Shown here: positions 56,087 through 64,000 of the stretch, piece by piece | How positions within the stretch are numbered: the first letter of the stretch is position 1 | Layout of the letters: the number at the start of each line of letters is the position of its first letter | Assembly (NCBI GenBank): GCA_043228905.1 | Contig: JBHGNT010000022.1 | Coordinates: 6,448,001-6,512,000, forward strand | Direction of reading: 5' to 3' | Length of the DNA stretch: 64,000 nt | From: Azolla caroliniana | Lineage: Eukaryota > Polypodiophyta | Program-made: the position numbers and the translations under genes | Notes under the pieces: model-generated | What the model was told of the DNA's origin: nothing | Seen by the model: only the letters and a program-made list of their open reading frames with translations | Databases searched by the model: none

Positions 56087-56477
56087 TGTTGTCTGCCTGG
56101 CCGGACTAGCCTCAACATAGGTGTCTATCCGACACTTCTCCAAAGGGGTTGGTAAGGATTGGATGCTAGGTTACACGCGTAAGATAATTACGATTAAGCA
56201 CAGACGGTAAACAATACGAAGATACAGATAAACACGCAATAATTACTACTGTATTCCTTCCGTCCAACCCTTTACAATTCATCGGATCCTTTTATAGGCA
56301 TCCGGCAAGGTTACAATCGGTGCGCTTAGGCAACCGACATCCGAATCGGTCCAGATCCGGATCGGTACAACTATACCGGATCCATCCCTCCGAATAATAA
56401 TTCTACTACTATTTACTTCCTATTATCCGATCTGACTCCGCCTTCCCACTTGTCCTTGCTCTTCTGACTGGCCAACA
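56087..56477 (-). repeat. Gypsy-2 5' LTR
   Basis: 391 bp; on the minus strand TGTTGGCCAGTC to CAGACAACA. Differences from the other LTR are all transitions plus one T indel. Confidence 0.93.
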
Positions 56478-56733
56478 ACTTGCATGTAAAGTGGTACTCA
56501 TCCTCAAAGGCTTGATGAGATATTCTATCATGTGGTTGGCTTTGTATCCTATGAATAAAGACTACAAGTTGAAAAAGTGTCTCTACTAACATCGGGGGTA
56601 AAGTGAACTCAACCCTAATAATGTCATGTGGTATTGTCAATTTGCTTCGGAGTTGGCGTGATAACATCATCCCCAATGGTCTCTCTAATTGCGTCCACAT
56701 GAAGGATGGTAGCCTTGGAGCCCAAACCACAGA
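56478..56733 (-). pseudogene. LINE-like ORF C-terminus, proximal part
   Basis: Minus-strand frame 'VWAPRLPSFMWTQLERPLGM', 'IPHDIIRVEFTLPPMLVETL' and 'QLVVFIHRIQSQPHD' ending at the Gypsy-2 target site, continued at 46474-46111. The spacing W.P....W..LE....M...R.L and the histidine-bearing tail resemble LINE reverse transcriptase C-termini. Upstream the frame is lost in GA repeats and stops. Confidence 0.6.
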
Positions 56734-57375
56734 TGCATACATGAGAGAGAGAGAGATAGAAAGAGAGATTGTGTGTGTGTTCGAGTATTGGACTAATCGT
56801 TAGTCCCCCCTCCCATGACTGCTTCAAATTGTGCAATGGACTCGGGTCGCTCATGGCCCCCTCAATTATGTATATATGTGTGTCTCTAAGGATGCCATCG
56901 GTATGTTCCATGTGTGTGTGACCTATCTTTTTCATACACGAGTGTGATTGAGGAGGAAAGGATGATAGGCGTTGACGCCTCACATTCACAAACTCCCTTT
57001 TTGTTGAAGCCCCTTTCGCATTTGCTATGTTGCAAATTTTCGCATGTTTTCTCTACCCTTTCAATTCATGGGTCTTCACTCAGGAAGCTAGAATTAACAA
57101 CAATTGGAGTATGGGAAATGGGTTGGGTTGTTTTCATGTGTCTCTGTGTAGTATTACAATAAGTAAGGTGGTGGAAAGGAAAATCAATTCGGCAATCTTT
57201 TGCAAACTTGAGCTTCATAGGTATGACCTCATGGCTTCCCTTTTACATCACCAGAGAGTGTCTACCTTGCCATTAGATCCTCTGAAGTGCAATGCAAACA
57301 ATCGATTCATCTCTTTTTTATGGCCAATTTGACCTTAAATGGCCGTTAATTTAAAAATAGTGGGGACAAATGAAA
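56734..57375. other. Intergenic, short GA/GT repeats
   Basis: Contains (GA)n near 56742-56770 and 'tgtgtgtg' near 56778. No gene recognised. Confidence 0.4.
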
Positions 57376-58108
57376 TTAATCTTGCTATTTCTAAACTCAA
57401 AATGTTTTTGGCAGAGGGATACATTTGGGGAGGGAAACAATATATATGTCAAAGTATTTGAAATGTGCCAAAGTTTTATATTTGATAATAGAGGACATAG
57501 ATGCTTAGAGCCTTACATGTTAATTTGATTCCTGTTGAGAATCAAGCTCAACTTGGTCTAGTGTGTGAACACACCTTGAGAGTGAATAGACACTCCAACG
57601 GTCAAGAGTCACCATTATGTCACCTCTTTGTATTCTAGCATTTAGTATGAGCCATAGAATCATATTCTATGACATATAACTTATGAGCTTTCACCTCTCT
57701 TTTTTTGGAAAAGAAAAAAAACAAGTCATGATGATGACTGTTATTTCTTTGCGTTTTCCTAACATTAATTAAGCCACGATGATGATTATTATTTCTTTGC
57801 ATTTTCCAAACAGCTAAAATCAATCTTGTGATTTCTAAACTTAGGAAGTTTTCTACGGAGGGATGCATTTGGATAAGGGAAAAATGTATATGTCAAAGTA
57901 TTCAAAATTTGCCAAAGTTTAATATTTGATAATAGAGGACATAGATGCTTAGAGCCTTACATGTTAATTTGATTCCCATAGATAAAACAAGTCATGATGA
58001 TCACTATATTAAACATAAAGGTGTCATGCATTATGTTAATTTGATTCCCATAGAGAAAACAAGTCATGATGATCACTATATTAAACATAAAGGCGTCATG
58101 CCTTAGAA
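57376..58108. repeat. Nested local duplications in AT-rich DNA
   Basis: A block of about 160 bp at 57376-57535 recurs at about 57815-57978 ('ttgataatagaggacatag', 'atgcttagagccttacatg'). Between them a roughly 45-bp unit around 'tcatgatgatgac' and 'tatttctttgc' is duplicated (57724-57810). At 57963-58108 a 65-bp unit ('catgatgatcactatatt', 'aaacataaaggYgtcatgc') occurs twice in tandem. Confidence 0.75.
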
Positions 58109-58201
58109 AATTGGATATCTTAAACATTTTATTCCATCTCAACTTTATGAAATTCAAAAGAGACTGGGCTAAATGCAATGCTCCAAGACTAATGAGTGTT
58201 A

Positions 58202-58673
58202 AATACATCCAAATTGTTTAGTGCATGCAATTATCCTTTTGATGATTTTATAATGGATTCCAATGCGATAGTTAAGACTAATGGTAGTCCGACCCTCGAA
58301 GAAGCTCTATGTAAGGCATCTAAAAAACTAATCTATTTATTAAAATTTTGCAAGTGAGAGATTCTAATATCGCCCACCTCGGTAATAATCAGAATTCTTT
58401 GGACTTAGCCAAATCGTCTTTACAATTGGATAGTGTGGGAAAATCAAGAGAAGTTCTTACAAATACATTCATTGATAAACTGGAATCACCTGCTAGGGCT
58501 TTTAATTGTCTTAAACGGGCTGAGATACATACAAAAATGATTTACTTAACTATAATCGGGATGATTTGCTTAAACTAAAGAGTTTTGGAAAAAAATCCGT
58601 AGATCAGGTTTCAAAAGCTTCGTGGGAACGTTTCGCCGCAGAATTACCCAGTAGCAAGGTGCACATGGATTAG
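58202..58673 (+). pseudogene. rpoA: RNA polymerase alpha (RpoA)-like relict
   Basis: Three frames joined by two frame changes. Frame one (58202-58357) has 'IVKTNGSPTLEEALCKASKK', resembling the N-terminal-domain end of plastid RpoA (T-N-G-S-x-x-P/x-E-A-L-x-x-A-S). Frame two (58348-58578) has 'FIDKLESPARAFNCLKRAEI', and frame three (58539-58673) has 'DLLKLKSFGKKSVDQV'. Together these give the alpha C-terminal domain (helix-hairpin-helix that binds promoter DNA and regulators in bacterial and plastid polymerase). The rest of rpoA and its plastid neighbours rps11 and petD were not recognised. It may be plastid DNA inserted in the nucleus or a nuclear rpoA copy, as known in mosses. Not functional here. 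Confidence 0.65.
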
Positions 58674-60107
58674 GAATAAAAGGTCTTTTCTTAGAATCGT
58701 ACTCGTGTTGTGGGCCAGCTTTTGATTATGCATTTACAACCAATTGTTGATGTATGTTTTGAGCCAGTGCATGATGCAAAGGATGGTGATCTGGAATTTC
58801 TTTGGCAATGATAATAATCTGCATTTGGATTGTGATTGTTACACTAGGCAAGAAGCGTGGAGTAGGGTTTGAAGAATGGCGGATTGACAAGATAGTTTCC
58901 CTCATTTGAGGAAATAGCTAGGGCGAGATATTTTGGTTATTCCACCTTGTACCTTTTCTTGTGAGAAAGGGTTCTCTAAGAAAATTGTCATTAAGAAAAT
59001 GAAAAGAGTATATGTTGAAGACAATATTTGGTCTTTGTTGAGCCAATGCTATCTCTCGTGAATTCGCTTTATCTCATCCCATGATTTTAGCAGGCTCATC
59101 TAGATAGGTGCATCCTCAAAGAGTATCCCCAAATATGTTGTGATATTTTACATGAATGACTTGAAGAATTAACACCACCTTGTTGAGTTAAAGAAGACCT
59201 TGATCCCTTGCCACACTTTGGTTGAAATGACTCTTGATTCTGGTGAAAATATTCAAATTTGGGCCTAATCCATGAATTCACACCTCGTCATCTTGGAGGC
59301 ATCATTGATGCCAAATGCTTTGTGCAACGCACACTTGAAGCTTGCCCCAATTGTCTCACCTTCCATGAGTTCTTGAATTTGATCTTAAAAGCTGCCATGA
59401 CTTAGATCTAGAACTTGTTCAACTAAGAAAAACATCAATGGTTAAGGTTTTCCTCCGTAAAGCATCTTCAACTTATAGTTTTGCAGGTAGCGCGAGACAT
59501 TTTGATTATCAAATTGGCCAACACCAATTGGCGCACATGTTTCAAACTTTCCATGCACTTGCACGTGCTTTAACTTATAGTCAAGTACTCATATAACTAA
59601 TTTGTCTTTGTCTAATTTACTATAATAAAACTATTTCATATATAATTTCTAGGCGTCTCATAAGAGTCTCAATAATGTCTCAAGATATTGTGATTAAAGG
59701 GGCAGTTCACCTCAATACTTAGTTCCCATGTGTCATAACGACATAGTTCACAACTATAGAATAAGGCTTTAGTGACCCAAAAACACATCGTTATGGGTGT
59801 TGCTAATTGCATCACTTGTGTATTGTTGTTTGTGGGATGTAATTAACGATGCATAGATGGCCATCACACAACGACATACAGGAAGCATCAACTATCAATG
59901 CCCTACAATGTTATCCGTGGGATTGTAAGTGTATGAGTGTATAAGTGATGGTACGTGGATAGATAAGTGTAAAGTCTTTGTGTTAAAAGTCATGTTGTAA
60001 GTGTGTGCAAGTGTGCACAAGTGTAACTGTGAGTATATTAATATGTATAAACACATGCACATTTATTTGAATGTGTGCAATGTTGTAAAGTGGGTCTAGG
60101 TTGTTAG
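58674..60107. other. Intergenic AT-rich DNA
   Basis: No convincing gene. The stretch 59940-60100 ('gtgcacaagtgtaactgtgag', 'aacacatgcacat') weakly resembles the LTR-like sequence at 28940-29010 and may be a relict of it. Confidence 0.35.
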
Positions 60108-60475
60108 TGTTGGGAAAATAGGTGGTCACTCCGAATGGGAAGAAGAGAACGAACCAAATCGAAGACACATGGGTAATTCGGTCGAGGCCGAAATCAGAAA
60201 TCGAAATTGAAATCGATTTTATAACCAATTCGAGAGACTATATTTGTAAATAGTCAGAATATGTCCCGTGTGGGCTATATCTGTAAATAGCCAGAAAGTT
60301 GTATAAGTATAAATAAAACTAGGGCAAACTTTATGAGGTGTAGTTGATCATTATCAGTTATATAGTTGAACAAGGTAGTTGTCTCTGTAACAACTAGTGA
60401 GAGTGAGAGTGAGAGTGAGAATAGTAACTCTGCCACCATCTGTTAGATGAAGACGAGCTCAAGGTTATTGCCTTC

Positions 60476-61115
60476 TGTGAAAGTGTTTTTAGAATTCAAG
60501 GTATTGAAGTCTACAAGAATATAAGGTATGGTGTGTTCACATCCGGAGGGCAAGATCACGAGCTAAGGTCTTGAGGATAAGTCAAACTAAAAACAAGAAA
60601 GATGGAGAAAAGTAAAAGAAGGAAAAAGCAGACCACCAAAAAGCAGTCAGAAACAAACGCTCATAACTCTCTCGTTTGACACCCAAATATCACGTGTAAA
60701 TATGGTTTAGAAAGGTTGTGAAGAGAGCTATCCGTAGCTTTTTAAAACTCTAAATTTGGAGCATGGATGAGGGAGATATGACGATTAGAAGATCGTTGTG
60801 TCATAGCTAAGAATAGGAGATGGAAAAGCTGTAAAAAAAGCGTGGAAAAGAAAGCAAGCGAAACTTATCTACTAGAGGAGAACTTCATATAAAGCAAGAA
60901 GAGTGAGGTGGTGAGGAGGAGTTTTTTTCGGGTGGTGTTTTTCTTGCCTATTCATGTAGTGCGTTTTTCTAGTGATCAATTGATCCTTGTAGGCTTGAGT
61001 TTATGTATCTTCTTTCTCTTGTTTTTATGATCATCACTCCTTATTAATATATCTTTGTAGATTTGGATTTCTATATCTTCCTTCTCTCTCTTTTCTATCA
61101 TCATCTCTCTTTTCA
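60476..61115 (+). repeat. Gypsy-4 5' LTR
   Basis: 640 bp, TGTGAAAGTGTTTTTAG to CTCTCTTTTCA. It contains 15 extra bases near 60631-60645 (a direct repeat around 'aaaaagcag') that are absent from the 3' LTR. Confidence 0.92.
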
Positions 61116-61116
61116 T

Positions 61117-61135
61117 TTTGGCGCTCCAGGGAGGG
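61117..61135 (+). other. Gypsy-4 primer binding site
   Basis: TTTTGGCGCTCCAGGGAGG directly follows the 5' LTR. The core TGGCGCTCCAGGGAGG has the form of a tRNA 3'-end complement. The tRNA is not assigned. Confidence 0.75.
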
Positions 61136-61211
61136 TCGATCTTGTCCGTATAAGGGGAGGAACGGTTGTCCATTAATTGATGGTTGGATCTACCGATTCA
61201 TCATCAAACTA

Positions 61212-62969
61212 ATGGCAAGATATGGAGTTCGCGATGCGACAGATCTACGAAGAGAAATTTTCCAATTGCGTATGGTTTCACCAATGTGCTACCTCGAGTA
61301 TGAGAAGACGTTTTTGGATATATGGTCCACTTGGATTGGACTTGTTGGAGGCGTTGAAGATGTATACTTCAAGATGGAAAGATTCAAAGCAGGGCTAGAT
61401 CCATATTTTCAATATGAAGTGCATATGAAGTACCCAAGGTCTTTCCATGATTTGCTTCGAGTATGTCAAAGTTATGATCAACAATTGAAGAAGTTGTTAT
61501 TCGGTGAAGCATATGGATTATCGGCGTCATATACCATAAATCCAAGCTATAATAATTGTGGATCGGTCATGAGCCAACAACCCGCCTACTTGCAATGTCC
61601 GATTCAACAGGTTCCCTCATATCATTATTCTAATTTTTGGAGTTATTATGATGTCTATGAAGGTGATTCCAGAGACAATGAAGAAGAGGTGATGAATGTG
61701 GAGTCTCCCCATCTAGTTCATGAGGACAACCATGATATAAAGAATGATGATGTGAAAGACGAATCTAATGAGATTGTTATGAGAAGCGATGTTATGGATG
61801 GTGATGCCAATGTACATCATGTTGAGGGCATTATTGATACAACAAGTGATATGGTGGTTGATGATGAATATGTGCAAGATGAAATGGAAGATATGACAAA
61901 AGAAGTTGTTGATGGTGAAGTACCCACAACGAAGTTGCAAGATGAAGAAGGTAACCTAGAAGTGATAGCTGGAGATTGGCTTTTGGAGATCAATGCGTGT
62001 AAGGAAGCATTGGTAAGTGCCAAGTTGCAGTGTATGAAGGTGTTCGTGCATGATTTATGTTTTGGATTTGCATTGAGTAGCAACAAAGTTATGTGGGCAT
62101 CAACTCTTCAACAACAATTTGACCAAGAGCCAAGAGATTTACTTGTAATGCATGATTGGAGTATCATTAACTTATCACCATCAAAGGATCCACCACAACT
62201 AATCAAATGTATAAAGGAGAAGGAATCATCTATCGACATTGGCAAGCAAGAAGAGGAAAGCATAACAATTGATGAATATTCGTTGGATAGGGAAAACAAA
62301 TCCTTCCACATGGTGTCTAAGGAGGAAGAAGAAGTCATTGAAGAGAAAAGCATTATCACCTTGGAGAAGATGATTTCAAGCTATATCCAAGGAGAAGAGC
62401 ATCTAAGGTTTAGTTCTTTTCTTTTTGAGTTTCCAAAATTACTCATAAATGTCTATTCACATATAAAAGGAGAAGATTGCTCCAAAGACCTTATCAAATT
62501 GAAGGTACCAATTGCCCAAACTCTTCAAGAATCTAAGGTTGTGCAAAAGAAAGATCATAAAGCATTGTTACAAGAGAGTTTCATTTATCATATGGAGGAT
62601 TTGAAGTGTATATCACCTATTGTTGTGGTTCCAAAGGAGAAAGACGTCAACTTCCAACCCTTGAATGAGTCAACCAAACGAGATTTATTTTTTCTTCCTT
62701 TTCGAGATGAGATTCTAGATGAAATGGTCATACATAAAAAACAAGGTAATGTGGAGAATGTGGTGTGCCAAGAAGAAAGTCATGTTGATGAAGCAAAGAT
62801 CGACGTAATTCAAAATATGACAATTCTGACAAGTATCGAAGCTTTAAAGGTATTTGTACAAAAGGTTCGTTCGCTCGAAAGGTTTATTCATATGTTGACA
62901 TGCTTACTTCTCTCAAGACCTATGTATCGCATGATCCTACTCGTGTTTCGAGAGTTGACAAAGACATAG
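61212..62969 (+). CDS. Gypsy-4 Gag-like protein with fused RT remnants
   Basis: 585 uninterrupted residues from ATG 'MARYGVRDATDLRREIFQLR'. Residues about 5-100 look like a retrotransposon Gag core ('YEKTFLDIW', 'KMERFKAGLDPYFQYEV', 'FHDLLRVCQSYDQQLKKLL'). The middle (about 150-450) is acidic, rich in Asp/Glu/Val, and unrecognised. From about 466 the frame reads '[13 protein letters not shown]' and 'LFFLPFRDEILDEM', matching the Ty3 RT pattern S-P-x-V-V-V-P-K...P-L-P-F-x-D-E-x-L-D. Near 547 'VQKVRSLERFIHM' matches the RT/RNase H region R-R-F-I-x-x. The catalytic Asp box is absent, so it cannot be an enzyme. No zinc knuckle is seen. The open frame in a recent element suggests a useful product. 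Confidence 0.75.
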   Translation: MARYGVRDATDLRREIFQLRMVSPMCYLEYEKTFLDIWSTWIGLVGGVEDVYFKMERFKAGLDPYFQYEVHMKYPRSFHDLLRVCQSYDQQLKKLLFGEAYGLSASYTINPSYNNCGSVMSQQPAYLQCPIQQVPSYHYSNFWSYYDVYEGDSRDNEEEVMNVESPHLVHEDNHDIKNDDVKDESNEIVMRSDVMDGDANVHHVEGIIDTTSDMVVDDEYVQDEMEDMTKEVVDGEVPTTKLQDEEGNLEVIAGDWLLEINACKEALVSAKLQCMKVFVHDLCFGFALSSNKVMWASTLQQQFDQEPRDLLVMHDWSIINLSPSKDPPQLIKCIKEKESSIDIGKQEEESITIDEYSLDRENKSFHMVSKEEEEVIEEKSIITLEKMISSYIQGEEHLRFSSFLFEFPKLLINVYSHIKGEDCSKDLIKLKVPIAQTLQESKVVQKKDHKALLQESFIYHMEDLKCISPIVVVPKEKDVNFQPLNESTKRDLFFLPFRDEILDEMVIHKKQGNVENVVCQEESHVDEAKIDVIQNMTILTSIEALKVFVQKVRSLERFIHMLTCLLLSRPMYRMILLVFRELTKT

Positions 62970-63212
62970 TAATTGTGGTGACCTCTTTCTTTGTGTTGAC
63001 AAGGAGAAAGATGGTGATGGCAATTGTCAATGTGTATGTGTGTGTGTTTAGAAGTGTGAGGTTTTTCCTATCGACTAGCGGGGGTTTTACTCACATAGTT
63101 TGTTTCTTTTCTATTTATTTTCTCCTTCTTTGTCTATAGCTATGAATAAGGCGAAGGAGAACCTTTAGTTTTATTAGTAGCTTAGGGTTCACCATAAATG
63201 GTTCACGAAAAA
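62970..63212 (+). other. Gypsy-4 3' non-coding part
   Basis: About 240 bases between the ORF stop and the polypurine tract, T-rich, with no recognised domain. Confidence 0.5.
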
Positions 63213-63227
63213 GCAAGGGGGAGGGCT
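63213..63227 (+). other. Gypsy-4 polypurine tract
   Basis: GCAAGGGGGAGGG ends three bases before the 3' LTR. It is a conventional tract, unlike the pre-LTR region of Gypsy-1 and Gypsy-2. Confidence 0.8.
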
Positions 63228-63230
63228 AAA

Positions 63231-63855
63231 TGTGAAAGTGTTTTTAGAATTCAAGGTATTAAAGTCTACAAGAATATAAGGTATGGTGTGTTCACATCCG
63301 GAGGGCAAGATCACGAGCTAAGGTCTTGAGGATAAGTCAAACTAAAAACAAGAAAGATGGAGAAAAGTAAAAGAAGGAAAAAGCAGTCAGAAACAAACGC
63401 TCATAACTCTCTCGTTTGACACCCAAATATCACGTGTAAATATGGGTTAGAAAGGTTGTGAAGAGAGCTATCCGTAGCTTTTTAAAACTCTAAATTTGGA
63501 GCATGGATGAGGGAGATATGACGATTAGAAGATCGTTGTGTCATAGCTAAGAATAGGAGATGGAAAAGCTGTAAAAAAAGCGTGGAAAAGAAAGCAAGCG
63601 AAACTTATCTACTAGAGGAGAACTTCATATAAAGCAAGAAGAGTGAGGTGGTGAGGAGGAGTTTTTTTCGGGTGGTGTTTTTCTTGCCTATTCATGTAGT
63701 GCGTTTTTCTAGTGATCAATTGATCCTTGTAGGCTTGAGTTTATGTATCTTCTTTCTCTTGTTTTTATGATCATCACTCCTTATTAATATATCTTTGTAG
63801 ATTTGGATTTCTATATCTTCCTTCTCTCTCTTTTCTATCATCTTCTCTCTTTTCA
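63231..63855 (+). repeat. Gypsy-4 3' LTR
   Basis: 625 bp, the same sequence as the 5' LTR minus 15 bp, ending CTCTTTTCA before CCTTC. Confidence 0.92.
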
Positions 63856-64000
63856 CCTTCGAGTCTCCTTATACTCCTCTCCTTACACTTAGTGATTTGT
63901 TTCTTGGGGTTTAGGGACCCTCGTGGTTTTTCCCTTTTTCGGGTTTTCCACGTAAAAGATCTTGTGTCTCTGTATCTTCTCGTCTTCAGTCTTGTTTTCT

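Larger units (their letters stand above)
46475..56477 (-). mobile_element. Gypsy-2: 10-kb Ty3/Gypsy element with third ORF
   Basis: 10,003 bp on the minus strand, bounded by the target duplication ACTTG (46470-46474 and 56478-56482). The LTRs are 391 and 390 bp and differ by about seven transitions and one single-base indel. Order on the minus strand: LTR, primer site, gag-protease, RT-RNase H-integrase, a 970-codon third frame, pre-LTR hairpin, LTR. It has no nested insertion, so it shows the intact architecture of the family. Few lesions are present: a frameshift and one stop in gag, a damaged protease, two stops in pol and one stop in the third frame. Confidence 0.95.
60476..63855 (+). mobile_element. 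Gypsy-4: short non-autonomous LTR element
   Basis: 3,380 bp in the Copia-E LTR with target duplication CCTTC (60471-60475 and 63856-63860). LTRs are 640 and 625 bp; apart from a 15-bp indel they differ at about three positions. A primer site, one long frame and a polypurine tract are present, but no complete protease, RT or integrase. The low LTR divergence shows recent movement, presumably with enzymes from another element. Confidence 0.93.
60108..64000 (+). repeat. Copia-E LTR, interrupted and cut by the window edge
   Basis: Starts TGTTGGGAAAATAGG. It has two 'ctatatYtgtaaatag' palindromes (60239, 60281), a TATA region 'aagtataaataaaact', GA repeats and 'gagctcaaggttattgcc'. It resumes after Gypsy-4 at 63861 with 'cctcgtggtttttccc' and 'gggttttccacgtaaaagat', matching Copia-B and Copia-C LTRs in order. 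Only the last bases of the LTR lie outside the window. Whether a full element follows is unknown. Confidence 0.8.

Noticed and set aside
59096-59600. Possible gene fragment on either strand in AT-rich DNA
   Set aside because: Fragments such as CFVQRTLEACPNCLTFHEF are short, frame-broken and match no family I could identify.
1-64000. tRNA, rRNA or snoRNA genes
   Set aside because: No cloverleaf with intact A and B boxes or rRNA core was recognised; the tRNA-like pieces found are retroelement primer sites or the pre-LTR motif.

Overview
This is plant nuclear DNA, about 64 kb, made almost entirely of nested LTR retrotransposons. The plant signals are Ty1/Copia elements primed at an initiator-tRNA-Met-type site (TGGTATCAGAG), Ty3/Gypsy elements with an integrase tail typical of the non-chromodomain (Ogre/Tat/Athila-like) branch, CpG/CCGG-rich elements in AT-rich flanks, and one intact housekeeping gene, eIF1A. 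A DUF7869-type pseudogene and an RNA-polymerase-alpha-like relict would fit a bryophyte, lycophyte or fern better than a flowering plant. That is inference; the species cannot be named from the sequence.

Layout. 1-4.8 kb: AT-rich, a decayed Copia relict and degenerate repeats. 4.8-11.44 kb: two defective Copia-A copies fused head to head at a partial LTR. 11.44-38.99 kb: one Gypsy element (Gypsy-1, 5-bp target duplication TACAC) swollen to 27.5 kb by later insertions: Copia-B (13.1-18.65 kb, intact gag-pol), a probable solo LTR (21.6-23.0 kb), a composite Gypsy-3 segment (24.5-29.3 kb) and Copia-C inside its 3' LTR (33.3-38.9 kb). 39-41.5 kb: a Copia RT relict and a DUF7869 pseudogene. 44.98-45.42 kb: eIF1A on the minus strand. 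46.1-56.7 kb: Gypsy-2 (10.0 kb, minus strand, duplication ACTTG), which splits a LINE-like ORF. 57-60 kb: AT-rich duplications and a relict matching the C-terminal domain of bacterial/plastid RNA polymerase alpha. 60.1-64 kb: a Copia-E LTR running off the window, interrupted by a short non-autonomous Gypsy element (Gypsy-4).

Most notable observations. (1) Gypsy-1 and Gypsy-2 each carry, after integrase and in the same sense, a third reading frame of about 970-1000 codons: a conserved N-terminal domain, a charged linker, a long coiled coil and a conserved C-terminus. (2) Just before the 3' LTR these elements lack an obvious polypurine tract. They have instead a small hairpin with compensatory changes, followed by a tRNA-3'-end-like CCCACGGGYGTGCCA. 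(3) Several unrelated-in-age Copia LTRs share a series of palindromes around the TATA box, again with compensatory changes. (4) Gypsy-4 has near-identical LTRs and one uninterrupted 585-codon frame that fuses a Gag domain to scraps of reverse transcriptase. Relative ages from hand-compared LTR pairs run Gypsy-1 (oldest), Gypsy-2, Copia-C, Gypsy-4, Copia-B (youngest), in agreement with the nesting order. All counts and alignments here were made by eye.
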